Positions 1 to 5,496 of a stretch of DNA of 5,496 nt are shown here, piece after piece (positions within the stretch are counted from its first letter, which is position 1; each line of letters starts with the position of its first letter). The DNA is taken from positions 1 through 5,496 of the forward strand of contig CAKUHM010000103.1 in assembly GCA_934655835.1 (NCBI GenBank), given 5' to 3'. A program made the position numbers and the translations under genes. The notes beneath the pieces were generated by a model. That model was not told where the DNA came from and ran no database searches. It saw only the letters and a program-made list of their open reading frames with translations. The stretch is from an uncultured Collinsella sp. GTDB taxonomy: Bacteria > Actinomycetota > Coriobacteriia > Coriobacteriales > Coriobacteriaceae.

Positions 1-74
1 TTGAGCAGCTTGACTCATGGCTTGCATGCCATGGGTTTATAAACACTGCGAATAAGGAGGATGCCGATGCCTAA
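1..74 (+). CDS. 3' end of an upstream gene, probably coaE (dephospho-CoA kinase)
   Basis: Partial gene cut by the left edge. The frame using codons from position 3 is open to a TAA at 72-74 and gives 23 residues beginning EQLDSWLACHGF and ending KEDADA. CoaE proteins, which phosphorylate dephospho-CoA in the last step of coenzyme A synthesis, commonly end with a short helix of the type LEEQLDxW after an IDNxGS motif, and the visible tail fits that. Too little is present to prove it, and the IDN motif and P-loop lie outside the window. The competing frame from position 1 stops at 40-42 and reads less like protein. The stop overlaps the next gene's preferred start by 8 nt, and that gene's ribosome site lies inside this frame, which suggests translational coupling. 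Confidence is moderate for a coding tail and lower for the name. Confidence 0.5.
   Translation, partial: EQLDSWLACHGFINTANKEDADA
54..60 (+). promoter_or_regulatory. Ribosome binding site deciding the transglycosylase start
   Basis: AAGGAGG at 54-60 is a near-perfect Shine-Dalgarno sequence. It directly abuts the ATG at 61, leaving no spacer, but sits 6 nt before the in-frame ATG at 67. The second ATG is therefore the more likely start. The site lies inside the end of the upstream reading frame. Confidence 0.85.
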
Positions 75-648
75 GACACGTTTCTTTGCGTGGTATCGCC
101 TTATACCGCTGACTGCCGTTTTTGCCTTCGGCCTTATCTCATTCGTCTACTCGTATGCCCCCGCCGCCTTCTTTAAGCCGTTGTATCCGATTGATTACGA
201 GGCGTACGTAAAGCAATCGAGCATTTCGCACAATCTGGATCCGTATCTGGTGTGCGCTGTCATCAAGTCGGAATCGAATTGGGATCCCGAGGCCGAGTCG
301 AATCAGGGTGCTCAGGGATTGATGCAGCTGATGCCCGAGACAGCCCGGGATATGATCGCCAAGGGCCTTGTCGATGGTGACGAGTATTCGGCCGACAACC
401 TTAACGATCCGGCTACGAATATCGAGTTTGGCTGTGCGTATCTCTCGTACCTTTTAACCTATTTCAACGGGTCGACGGATAGTGCCATTGCCGCCTATAA
501 CGCCGGCATGGGCAATGTCGACGGGTGGGCGCAACAGAGCACGTCGTTGCATAATGCGATCACCTTCCCCGAGACGCAGGCGTATCTGATTCGCGTCAAT
601 AACGCCTGGGTTCGCTACAAGACCCTCTATCCCGATCAGTTCGTATAG
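67..648 (+). CDS. Membrane-anchored lytic transglycosylase (SLT / GH23 fold)
   Basis: Cleaves the MurNAc-GlcNAc bond of peptidoglycan with formation of an anhydro end, acting outside the membrane in wall remodelling or septum and insertion-site opening. Counting from the ATG at 67 it is 193 residues. There is a short basic N-terminus (MPKTR), a hydrophobic segment at about 12-31 that looks like an uncleaved signal anchor, a linker, then one SLT domain at about 43-185. Visible family motifs are IKSESNWDP with the probable catalytic Glu69, GLMQLMP at 84-90, the NIEFGCAYL region at 118-126, and AYNAG at 143-147. No LysM or other wall-binding module is present, so it is a minimal enzyme of the YjbJ/Slt type. 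An ATG at 61 would add two residues but lacks spacing from the ribosome site. It overlaps the upstream frame by 8 nt and lies 51 nt before uvrB, so it is probably the middle gene of one transcript. Family call is firm; the specific substrate role is not visible. Confidence 0.93.
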   Translation: MPKTRFFAWYRLIPLTAVFAFGLISFVYSYAPAAFFKPLYPIDYEAYVKQSSISHNLDPYLVCAVIKSESNWDPEAESNQGAQGLMQLMPETARDMIAKGLVDGDEYSADNLNDPATNIEFGCAYLSYLLTYFNGSTDSAIAAYNAGMGNVDGWAQQSTSLHNAITFPETQAYLIRVNNAWVRYKTLYPDQFV

Positions 649-668
649 GACTATGCCTGCCGCCTGCG

Positions 669-674
669 TATACT
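669..674 (+). promoter_or_regulatory. Weak candidate -10 element before uvrB
   Basis: TATACT at 669-674 matches five of six consensus -10 bases and would place a start point near 681, about 19 nt before the uvrB ATG. No credible -35 hexamer lies 16-18 nt upstream, since the bases there read TAGGAC. No GAAC-N4-GTTC type LexA box is visible in the 51-nt gap. Treat it as a possible weak internal promoter only; readthrough from the upstream genes is at least as likely. Confidence 0.22.
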
Positions 675-699
675 GCAGATATATGAGTTAGGAGTATCC

Positions 700-2940
700 A
701 TGGCGGAATTTGAAGTAGAGCGTGTTGGCGGAGAACTCAAGCGCTTTGGCGTTGAGGGCTCTGAGGTGCCATTTAAGGTCGTATCTCCTTATGAGCCTGC
801 AGGTTCTCAACCTAAGGCCATTGAGTCGCTTGTACAGGGCGTGAGGGATGGAGACCGCTATCAGGTTTTGCTGGGTGTGACTGGTTCGGGCAAGACCTTC
901 ACGATGGCCAAGACCATTGAGGCTCTGGGGAAGCCGACGCTGGTCATGGCTCCCAATAAAACACTTGCCGCTCAGCTTGCGAGCGAGCTTAAGGAGTTCT
1001 TTCCCAACAACGCCGTGGTCTACTTTGTGTCGTACTACGACTACTATCAGCCCGAGGCGTATGTGCCGCAAAGCGATACATATATCGAGAAGGACTCCTC
1101 GATTAACGAAGAGGTCGAGATGTTGCGCCATCAGGCGACGGCATCGCTGCTTTCTCGACGTGACGTGATCGTCGTCGCGTCGGTCTCGTGTATCTATGGC
1201 ATTGGCTCTCCCGAGGACTACGCTGGTTTGGCACCGAACGTCGACAAGAAGGTGCCGCTCGAGCGCGATGACTTTATCCATGCGCTTATCGATATCCAGT
1301 ACGATCGCAATGACTATGATCTGGCGCGCGGGACTTTCCGCGTGCGCGGCGATGTCGTAGACGTGTACCCGCCCTATGCCGAGCATCCGTTGCGATTTGA
1401 GTTCTTTGGCGACGAGGTCGAGCTGATTGCCGAGATCGACGAGGTCACCGGCGAGATGCTGCGTGAGTACGAGGCCATTCCCGTGTGGCCGGCGTCGCAC
1501 TACGTGACTGAGAAGCCTAAGGTCAAGGCGGCCCTGAAATCAATCAGCGAAGAGTGCGAGAAGCGCGTGGCCGAGCTCAAGGCAACCGATAAACTGCTCG
1601 AGGCCCAGCGCCTACAGCAGCGCACCGATTACGATCTCGAGATGCTTGAGACCATGGGCTTTTGCAACGGCATCGAGAACTACTCTCGTCACCTGGACGG
1701 GCGCAAGCCAGGAGAACCGCCGTTTACCCTGATCGATTACTTTCCCAAGGACATGCTCTGCATCATCGACGAGAGCCATGTGACGGTGCCGCAAATCCGC
1801 GGTATGCACGAAGGCGACCGTTCGCGTAAGGTGACGCTGGTTGAGCATGGTTTTCGTTTGCCCTCGGCGCTCGATAACCGCCCGCTTCGTTTCGATGAGT
1901 TTGAGGCGAGGATTCCCCAGTTCATCTACGTTTCCGCCACGCCGGGCGACTACGAGCTGCGCGTTAGCCAAAACGACGTTGAGCAGATTATTCGTCCGAC
2001 TGGCCTGCTCGACCCCAAGGTTGACGTGCGCCCAGTTCGCGGCCAGATTGACGATCTTGAGGATGAGATTCGCGAGCGCGTTGCCCGCAAGGAGCGCGTG
2101 CTGGTGACCACGCTCACCAAGCGCATGGCCGAGGACCTGACCGACCATCTGCTTGATGCCGGCATTAAGGTCAATTACATGCACTCCGATACAGCGACGA
2201 TGGACCGTGTCGAGATCCTGCGAACGCTGCGCGAGGGAAAGATCGATGTTCTCGTTGGCATCAACCTGCTTCGCGAGGGCCTAGACCTTCCCGAGGTCTC
2301 ACTGGTGGCAATTCTCGATGCCGATAAGGAAGGCTTCTTGCGCAACCGCCGTTCGCTGATTCAGACGATTGGCCGCGCGGCCCGTAACGCCGATGGCGAA
2401 GTCATCATGTATGCGGACGTTGTGACCGATTCGATGAAAGAGGCCATCGAGGAGACGCAGCGCCGTCGCGAGATTCAGATGGCATATAACGAAGAGCATG
2501 GCATTGTGCCCAAGACGGTGCGCAAGGCCATCAACGACATCTCAAGTTTTATTGCCGAGGCCGAAAAAACCGTGGGTTCCAAGGGGCGCTCGAAGGGCGA
2601 CTCTCTTGGCCATGGCGCATTCTATACGCCCGATGAGTCGGACGAGGGTGGCGTGCCGGAAACGGTGGCGCCCGAGCAGACACTTGCGGAGCAGTTGGAA
2701 GAACTGCCGCATGACGAGCTTGTGCGGATCGTCGAAACCATGGAAGAGGATATGCGTAACGCTTCTGCCGCCATGGACTTTGAGGAGGCGGCGCGCCTGC
2801 GCGATGCCGTCGTTCAGATTCGGGCGATGCTCGAGGGTGCGTCTGAGGACGAGACGATTGAGCGCTTACGTTCGCAGGCCCGCAAGGGTTCCACGTTCGC
2901 ATCGGGCAGAAAACGCCAGGGTGCACGGTTTAAGAAATAG
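700..2940 (+). CDS. uvrB: UvrABC system protein B (excinuclease subunit)
   Basis: Damage-verifying ATPase of nucleotide excision repair. It is loaded by UvrA, inserts a beta-hairpin between the DNA strands, and recruits UvrC for incision in the cytoplasm. The protein is 746 residues. Visible are the Walker A box GVTGSGKT (59-66, Lys65), the hairpin [12 protein letters not shown] (112-123) with its conserved tyrosines, the Walker B IIDESH (355-360), SATPGDYE (412-419), the block [14 protein letters not shown] (521-534), the arginine-finger motif QTIGRAARN (555-563), and a C-terminal UVR coiled-coil module at about 671-711 that contacts UvrC. No motif is damaged. The start at 700 is supported by AGGAG at 690-694, 5 nt away; the next in-frame Met is residue 69, beyond Walker A. 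Compared with E. coli UvrB (673 residues, Walker lysine 45), it has a 20-residue N-terminal extension, a longer Gly/Ser/acidic linker at about 624-665, and a basic tail after the UVR module ending GARFKK. Probably cotranscribed with the upstream transglycosylase gene and closed by the terminator after it. Confidence 0.98.
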   Translation: MAEFEVERVGGELKRFGVEGSEVPFKVVSPYEPAGSQPKAIESLVQGVRDGDRYQVLLGVTGSGKTFTMAKTIEALGKPTLVMAPNKTLAAQLASELKEFFPNNAVVYFVSYYDYYQPEAYVPQSDTYIEKDSSINEEVEMLRHQATASLLSRRDVIVVASVSCIYGIGSPEDYAGLAPNVDKKVPLERDDFIHALIDIQYDRNDYDLARGTFRVRGDVVDVYPPYAEHPLRFEFFGDEVELIAEIDEVTGEMLREYEAIPVWPASHYVTEKPKVKAALKSISEECEKRVAELKATDKLLEAQRLQQRTDYDLEMLETMGFCNGIENYSRHLDGRKPGEPPFTLIDYFPKDMLCIIDESHVTVPQIRGMHEGDRSRKVTLVEHGFRLPSALDNRPLRFDEFEARIPQFIYVSATPGDYELRVSQNDVEQIIRPTGLLDPKVDVRPVRGQIDDLEDEIRERVARKERVLVTTLTKRMAEDLTDHLLDAGIKVNYMHSDTATMDRVEILRTLREGKIDVLVGINLLREGLDLPEVSLVAILDADKEGFLRNRRSLIQTIGRAARNADGEVIMYADVVTDSMKEAIEETQRRREIQMAYNEEHGIVPKTVRKAINDISSFIAEAEKTVGSKGRSKGDSLGHGAFYTPDESDEGGVPETVAPEQTLAEQLEELPHDELVRIVETMEEDMRNASAAMDFEEAARLRDAVVQIRAMLEGASEDETIERLRSQARKGSTFASGRKRQGARFKK

Positions 2941-2944
2941 CGAA

Positions 2945-2986
2945 CATGCCCCGAGTTCCCTGCGGAGCTCGGGGCATGCGTCTTTT
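2945..2986 (+). terminator. Rho-independent terminator after uvrB, possibly bidirectional
   Basis: The arms CATGCCCCGAG (2945-2955) and CTCGGGGCATG (2968-2978) are perfectly complementary over 11 bp. The stem continues inward through a T-G wobble (2956/2967), T-A, C-G and C-G, giving 15 pairs around a CTGC tetraloop (2960-2963). TCTTTT follows at 2981-2986. The wobble pairs in plus-strand RNA but becomes A-C in minus-strand RNA, so the hairpin is tuned to uvrB. The facing gene ends at 3006 with no other hairpin before uvrB. On that strand the same stem is followed by a weaker T-rich stretch, so it may stop both convergent transcripts. Confidence 0.92.
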
Positions 2987-3005
2987 GCGCGCTGGAATTC
3001 GTGCG

Positions 3006-4646
3006 TTAGAGGTCTGCGATCAGGGCTTCGGCACAACGAATGCCGTCGGTGGCGGCGCTCATGATGCCGCCGGCATATCCAGCTCCCTCACCGCAAGGGT
3101 AAAGACCCGGGGTCGACGCGGCGTGGCACGCTGGGTCGCGGGTGACGGTGACAGGCGAGCTCGAACGCGTCTCCACGCCGGTGAGGACGGCGTCGGGGCG
3201 GTCGTAGCCGCGCAGCTTCTTGCCAAGCAGGGGGATTCCCAAACGAAGCGATTCAACGATATGCTGCGGGAGGGCTTCGTCGATTGCCGTCCAGGTCACG
3301 CCAAGTGGATAGGTGGGCTTCACTTTTCCAGGTGCCGTGCTGGCACGTCCCGCAAGGAAATCTCCGACGAGCTGTGCCGGTGCGTTCCAGTTGGAGCCGC
3401 CCAGGCGATAGGCGGTCTGCTCGCAGGCGCGCTGGAGTTCAATGCCCGCAAGCGGGTCATCGCTGGGAAGGTCGTCGGGCGTGACGTTAACGAGTAGGGC
3501 GGCATTGGCGTTGCGCCCGTCGCGGGCATTGAGGCTGGCTCCGTTGACGCACAGATAGCCCTGCTCGGAGGAGGCGGCAACAACCTGCCCGCCGGGGCAC
3601 ATGCAAAACGAGAACACGCTGCGATCGTTGGGGAGATGGGCCACGAGTTTGTAAGGAGCTGCTCCAAGCGCCGGATGCCCCGCCGAAGGGCCATATTGGG
3701 CACGGTCGATGTCGCGCTGCGGATGCTCGATGCGTACGCCCATGGCAAAGGTCTTTTGCGCGAGGGCCACGTTATGGGTCTTGAGAAGTTCGAATACGTC
3801 GCGAGCGGAATGTCCGCAGGCGAGAATGAGGTGCTTTGTGACGATTGTCTCGCTCGCGGTGTCTCGAGGCGATTGAACATCGATGCCGGTGATTGCGCCG
3901 GACGCATCGGTGCGAATGTCGATGAGTTTTGTGCGATAACGAACGGTTCCGCCGAGCTGTTCAATGCGCTGGGAAATGTTGGTGACGACGGAGGGAAGGA
4001 TGTCGGAGCCAATGTGCGGCTTGGCGTCCCACAGGATATCGCGAGGCGCGCCCGCTTCGACGAAGGTCTCGAGAATCAGGCGATGGGCGGGATTCTTGGT
4101 TCCCGTATTGAGCTTTCCGTCCGAGAAGGTCCCCGCGCCGCCCAAGCCAAACTGGATATTGCTCTCGGGGTCGAGAATACGCTCCTTAAGAAAGAGGTCA
4201 ATCGCCTGCGAGCGGCGAAGTGCCGGGTCACCACGCTCGACAAGCAAGGGCTTAAGGCCCGCTTCGGCAAGGGTGAGGGCGGCAAAGAGGCCGGCACAAC
4301 CGGCGCCGACAACGACGGGACGCTCTTTGGACGCATTGGAGACAGGGGAGGGGAATGAGGGCGCCTCGCCGTCTACCATGCGGATACGCGAGCGGTCACG
4401 TTCGGCGACGCTGTCGAGCGCTTCCTGCTCGAGGCGGGGGCTTGTCAACTCGACTCGAAAACTCAAAATAAAATGGACGTCTCGCTTTTTACGGGCGTCG
4501 ATAGACTTGCGATGGAGCTCGATGGCTTTAATCTGGGAATCCTTGCATCGCAGGGCTCGCTTGGCGGCGCGTCTGCCAACGGCAAGGCAGGCATCCTCAT
4601 CGCCAGCCTCATCGAGGGATGCGTGGACTTGGGTGATTTCGATCAT
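3006..4646 (-). CDS. FAD-dependent dehydrogenase of the COG2509 type, substrate unknown
   Basis: A 546-residue predicted cytoplasmic flavoprotein; the reaction is not established for most of this family. Residues 1-105 form the family's N-terminal alpha/beta domain with the characteristic KSIDARKK stretch (47-54). A Rossmann FAD-binding motif follows, VVVGAGCAGLFAALTLAEAG (111-130), with an acidic residue (Glu138) at the end of the second strand. Next come the glycine-rich GLGGAGTFSDGKLNTG (167-182), a second dinucleotide-type strand ending ILACGHSARDVF (274-285), the FCMCPGGQVV motif with Cys348 and Cys350, and the C-terminal FAD-closing segment GLYPCGEGAGYAGGIMSAA (514-532). No signal peptide or membrane segment is seen. 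The start at 4646 is chosen because AAGGAG lies 6 nt upstream; the frame stays open for 57 more codons to 4817, but those overlap the upstream gene and a hairpin and look non-coding. It follows another flavoprotein gene on the same strand by 79 nt and faces uvrB, sharing a terminator region. It could be mistaken for a glutathione-reductase-like enzyme, but the CxxxxC redox motif of that group is absent. Confidence 0.92.
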   Translation of the reverse strand: MIEITQVHASLDEAGDEDACLAVGRRAAKRALRCKDSQIKAIELHRKSIDARKKRDVHFILSFRVELTSPRLEQEALDSVAERDRSRIRMVDGEAPSFPSPVSNASKERPVVVGAGCAGLFAALTLAEAGLKPLLVERGDPALRRSQAIDLFLKERILDPESNIQFGLGGAGTFSDGKLNTGTKNPAHRLILETFVEAGAPRDILWDAKPHIGSDILPSVVTNISQRIEQLGGTVRYRTKLIDIRTDASGAITGIDVQSPRDTASETIVTKHLILACGHSARDVFELLKTHNVALAQKTFAMGVRIEHPQRDIDRAQYGPSAGHPALGAAPYKLVAHLPNDRSVFSFCMCPGGQVVAASSEQGYLCVNGASLNARDGRNANAALLVNVTPDDLPSDDPLAGIELQRACEQTAYRLGGSNWNAPAQLVGDFLAGRASTAPGKVKPTYPLGVTWTAIDEALPQHIVESLRLGIPLLGKKLRGYDRPDAVLTGVETRSSSPVTVTRDPACHAASTPGLYPCGEGAGYAGGIMSAATDGIRCAEALIADL

Positions 4647-4652
4647 CGAGGT

Positions 4653-4658
4653 CTCCTT
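4653..4658 (-). promoter_or_regulatory. Ribosome binding site deciding the COG2509-type gene start
   Basis: Minus-strand AAGGAG at 4658-4653 sits 6 nt before the ATG at 4646-4644. This supports the 546-residue product over a 603-residue reading that starts at 4817 inside the upstream gene. Confidence 0.88.
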
Positions 4659-4664
4659 AGATGC

Positions 4665-4696
4665 AAGAAAGAGGCCGCCCGGTGTCCCAGACGGCC
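4665..4696 (-). terminator. Hairpin with T-rich tail between the two flavoprotein genes (terminator or attenuator)
   Basis: In minus-strand RNA, GGCCGTCTGG (4696-4687) pairs with CCGGGCGGCC (4682-4673) around a GACA loop, giving 10 pairs of which two are G-U. The stem is followed at once by TCTTTCTT (4672-4665). Read as plus strand, the two wobbles become C-A mismatches, so the structure belongs to the minus transcript. It lies 30 nt after the stop of the upstream flavoprotein gene and shortly before the next ribosome site. The tail is interrupted by two C residues, so termination may be partial. It could end the first gene, or act as an attenuating leader if transcription starts at the -10 element just upstream. 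Confidence 0.65.
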
Positions 4697-4709
4697 CGAA
4701 TGCGTTTTG

Positions 4710-4715
4710 ATTATA
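4710..4715 (-). promoter_or_regulatory. Candidate -10 element (TATAAT) for the COG2509-type gene
   Basis: A consensus TATAAT lies on the minus strand at 4715-4710, 11 nt after the stop codon of the upstream gene. The expected start point would fall near 4703, giving a leader of about 57 nt that contains the hairpin at 4696-4673. No hexamer resembling TTGACA is present 16-18 nt upstream, so the promoter would need an activator or be weak. Confidence 0.35.
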
Positions 4716-4736
4716 GACTGCGCGGCTATAGACTGC
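4712..4736. repeat. 10-bp direct repeat, 15-nt period
   Basis: TATAGACTGC occurs at 4712-4721 and again, exact, at 4727-4736, separated by GCGGC. The copies span the stop codon (4728-4726) of the upstream flavoprotein gene and overlap the candidate TATAAT on the minus strand. This could be a regulator's paired half-sites, a small duplication, or chance. Confidence 0.6.
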
Positions 4737-5496
4737 TTGCAGAGCGAATGCCCGAGGTCCAGGCCCATGCAAGGTTAAAGCCGCCACAATCGGCATCGAT
4801 ATCGAGCGCCTCGCCACAGATGTAAAGTGGGGCGCCTGCAGCGTTGCTCACGCAGAGGCTGGGAGCTGAGACGCTCTCGATGGGCACGCCGCCGCGCGTG
4901 ACCTGGGCCGAACGCTCCTCCGCCGTTCCCTCGACGAGCAACTTAAAGTGCTTGAGGATCGAGACCAGATGGATGACATCGTGCGACCCAGGATGGCACT
5001 GTTCGAATGCGGTGCAGACGACGTGAGAGAGCTGCGGGGCAAGCATGCCGTCGAGCCAGCGGGGATCGTGGGGCGAAAAGCCGCCGAGCAGCTCAACTCG
5101 TTGGTTGAACATATCGAGTAACTCGCCTGTGGAGAGGTCGGGGAAAAAATCGAGCAGAATCGTGTCGCCGCGCTGGACGCGGCGGGAGAGGTTGAAGGCG
5201 GCAACGCCCGAGATGCCAAAGGTTCGGAAGAGCACTTCGCCGTCTTCGCGCCAGAGTTCCTCATGATTGCGGGCGAGCGTCAGACGGGCGCGGACGCGCA
5301 GACCATCCAAGGTCTTGAGGGCCGTCTGGTCGCCAACGACTGATGCCGACACGGGGCAGAGGACGGGGCGCTGCCCCGTGAGGGGAAGATTGAACAGCCG
5401 CGCGATGTCGAGAGGGCTGCCGCCCGTGGCGATAATCACAGCCTTTGCTTGCAGCGTCTCGTTCTTGCGAGGTGCGTCGGCAAGCGCCTTCCGAAG
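4726..5496 (-). CDS. C-terminal part of a HI0933/BaiN-like FAD-binding oxidoreductase (5' end beyond the window)
   Basis: The frame stays open through the right edge, giving 256 visible residues and a TAG at 4728-4726; the N-terminal FAD-binding Rossmann motif is outside. A GTG at 5439 is the valine before IIATGG and is not a start. Family signatures of COG2081/HI0933-like flavoproteins (numbered from the first visible codon, LRKAL) are VIIATGGSP (20-28), FRTFGISGVAAFNLSR (90-105), QVTRGGVPIES (198-208), and the closing LYICGEALDIDADCGGFNLA (224-243) followed by WAWTSG (244-249), which normally contacts FAD. In the usual family pattern ATGG is followed by a GSTGDGY-type loop; here roughly ten residues including that loop appear absent. 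Characterised relatives include BaiN of bile-acid 7-dehydroxylating clostridia, but most members have unknown substrates, so no symbol is given. Cytoplasmic, with no membrane segment in the visible part. It precedes the COG2509-type gene on the same strand by 79 nt. Confidence 0.9.
   Translation of the reverse strand, partial: LRKALADAPRKNETLQAKAVIIATGGSPLDIARLFNLPLTGQRPVLCPVSASVVGDQTALKTLDGLRVRARLTLARNHEELWREDGEVLFRTFGISGVAAFNLSRRVQRGDTILLDFFPDLSTGELLDMFNQRVELLGGFSPHDPRWLDGMLAPQLSHVVCTAFEQCHPGSHDVIHLVSILKHFKLLVEGTAEERSAQVTRGGVPIESVSAPSLCVSNAAGAPLYICGEALDIDADCGGFNLAWAWTSGIRSASSL

Noticed and set aside
10..43. TTGACT and TATAAA as a promoter for the transglycosylase gene
   Set aside because: The two hexamers are 22 nt apart, well beyond the usual 16-18, and lie within the likely coding end of the upstream gene.
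688..1500. 270-codon open frame on the minus strand opposite uvrB
   Set aside because: It lies wholly against the well-motifed uvrB, has no recognisable domain or ribosome site, and is a typical antisense shadow of GC-rich coding sequence.
2942..2958. GAAC...GTTC as a LexA box after uvrB
   Set aside because: The spacer is 9 bases instead of 4, and the bases belong to the terminator stem.
3636..4710. Two long plus-strand open frames (240 and 248 codons) opposite the COG2509-type gene
   Set aside because: The minus-strand product has several intact flavoprotein motifs; these frames have none and fall in the mirrored codon phase.
4647..4817. 57-codon N-terminal extension of the COG2509-type protein
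   Set aside because: It overlaps the upstream flavoprotein's 3' end in another frame, spans the stem-loop, and a well-spaced AAGGAG supports the start at 4646.
1..5496. Mobile element, CRISPR array, tRNA or defence system
   Set aside because: I saw no terminal inverted repeats, transposase or integrase motifs, regularly spaced repeats or tRNA-like cloverleaf; genes fill nearly all of the window.

Overview
The window looks like an ordinary chromosomal segment of a moderately high-GC bacterium. My best guess is the Coriobacteriia (a Collinsella- or Olsenella-like actinobacterium). This rests on codon style, strong AAGGAG ribosome sites, an apparent coaE-slt-uvrB order and a divergent HI0933/BaiN-type flavoprotein. 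It is inference, not a database result.

Left part, plus strand (1-2986). The window opens inside the 3' end of a gene that is probably coaE (dephospho-CoA kinase). Its stop overlaps the start of a small membrane-anchored lytic transglycosylase by 8 nt. After a 51-nt gap comes a complete uvrB of 746 codons, with every helicase motif intact, a 20-residue N-terminal extension and a long linker before the UVR domain. A strong intrinsic terminator (15-bp stem, tetraloop, T-run) closes this likely coaE-slt-uvrB unit.

Right part, minus strand (3006-5496). Two flavoprotein genes converge on uvrB. The upstream one runs off the right edge and is a HI0933/BaiN-like (COG2081-type) FAD protein that appears to lack the usual glycine-rich loop after its ATGG motif. 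Downstream is a complete 546-residue COG2509-type FAD-dependent dehydrogenase. The 79-nt gap between them holds a consensus TATAAT, a 10-bp direct repeat and a hairpin with a T-rich tail. The hairpin pairs fully only in minus-strand RNA, so it is either a terminator or an attenuating leader.

The plus-strand genes serve CoA synthesis, cell-wall remodelling and nucleotide excision repair. The minus-strand genes are two redox flavoproteins of unknown substrate. I see no tRNA, rRNA, CRISPR array, insertion sequence, prophage or defence system. I found no convincing undescribed system. The points most worth a second look are the flavoprotein pair, its structured intergenic region, and the family-atypical loop in the partial flavoprotein.
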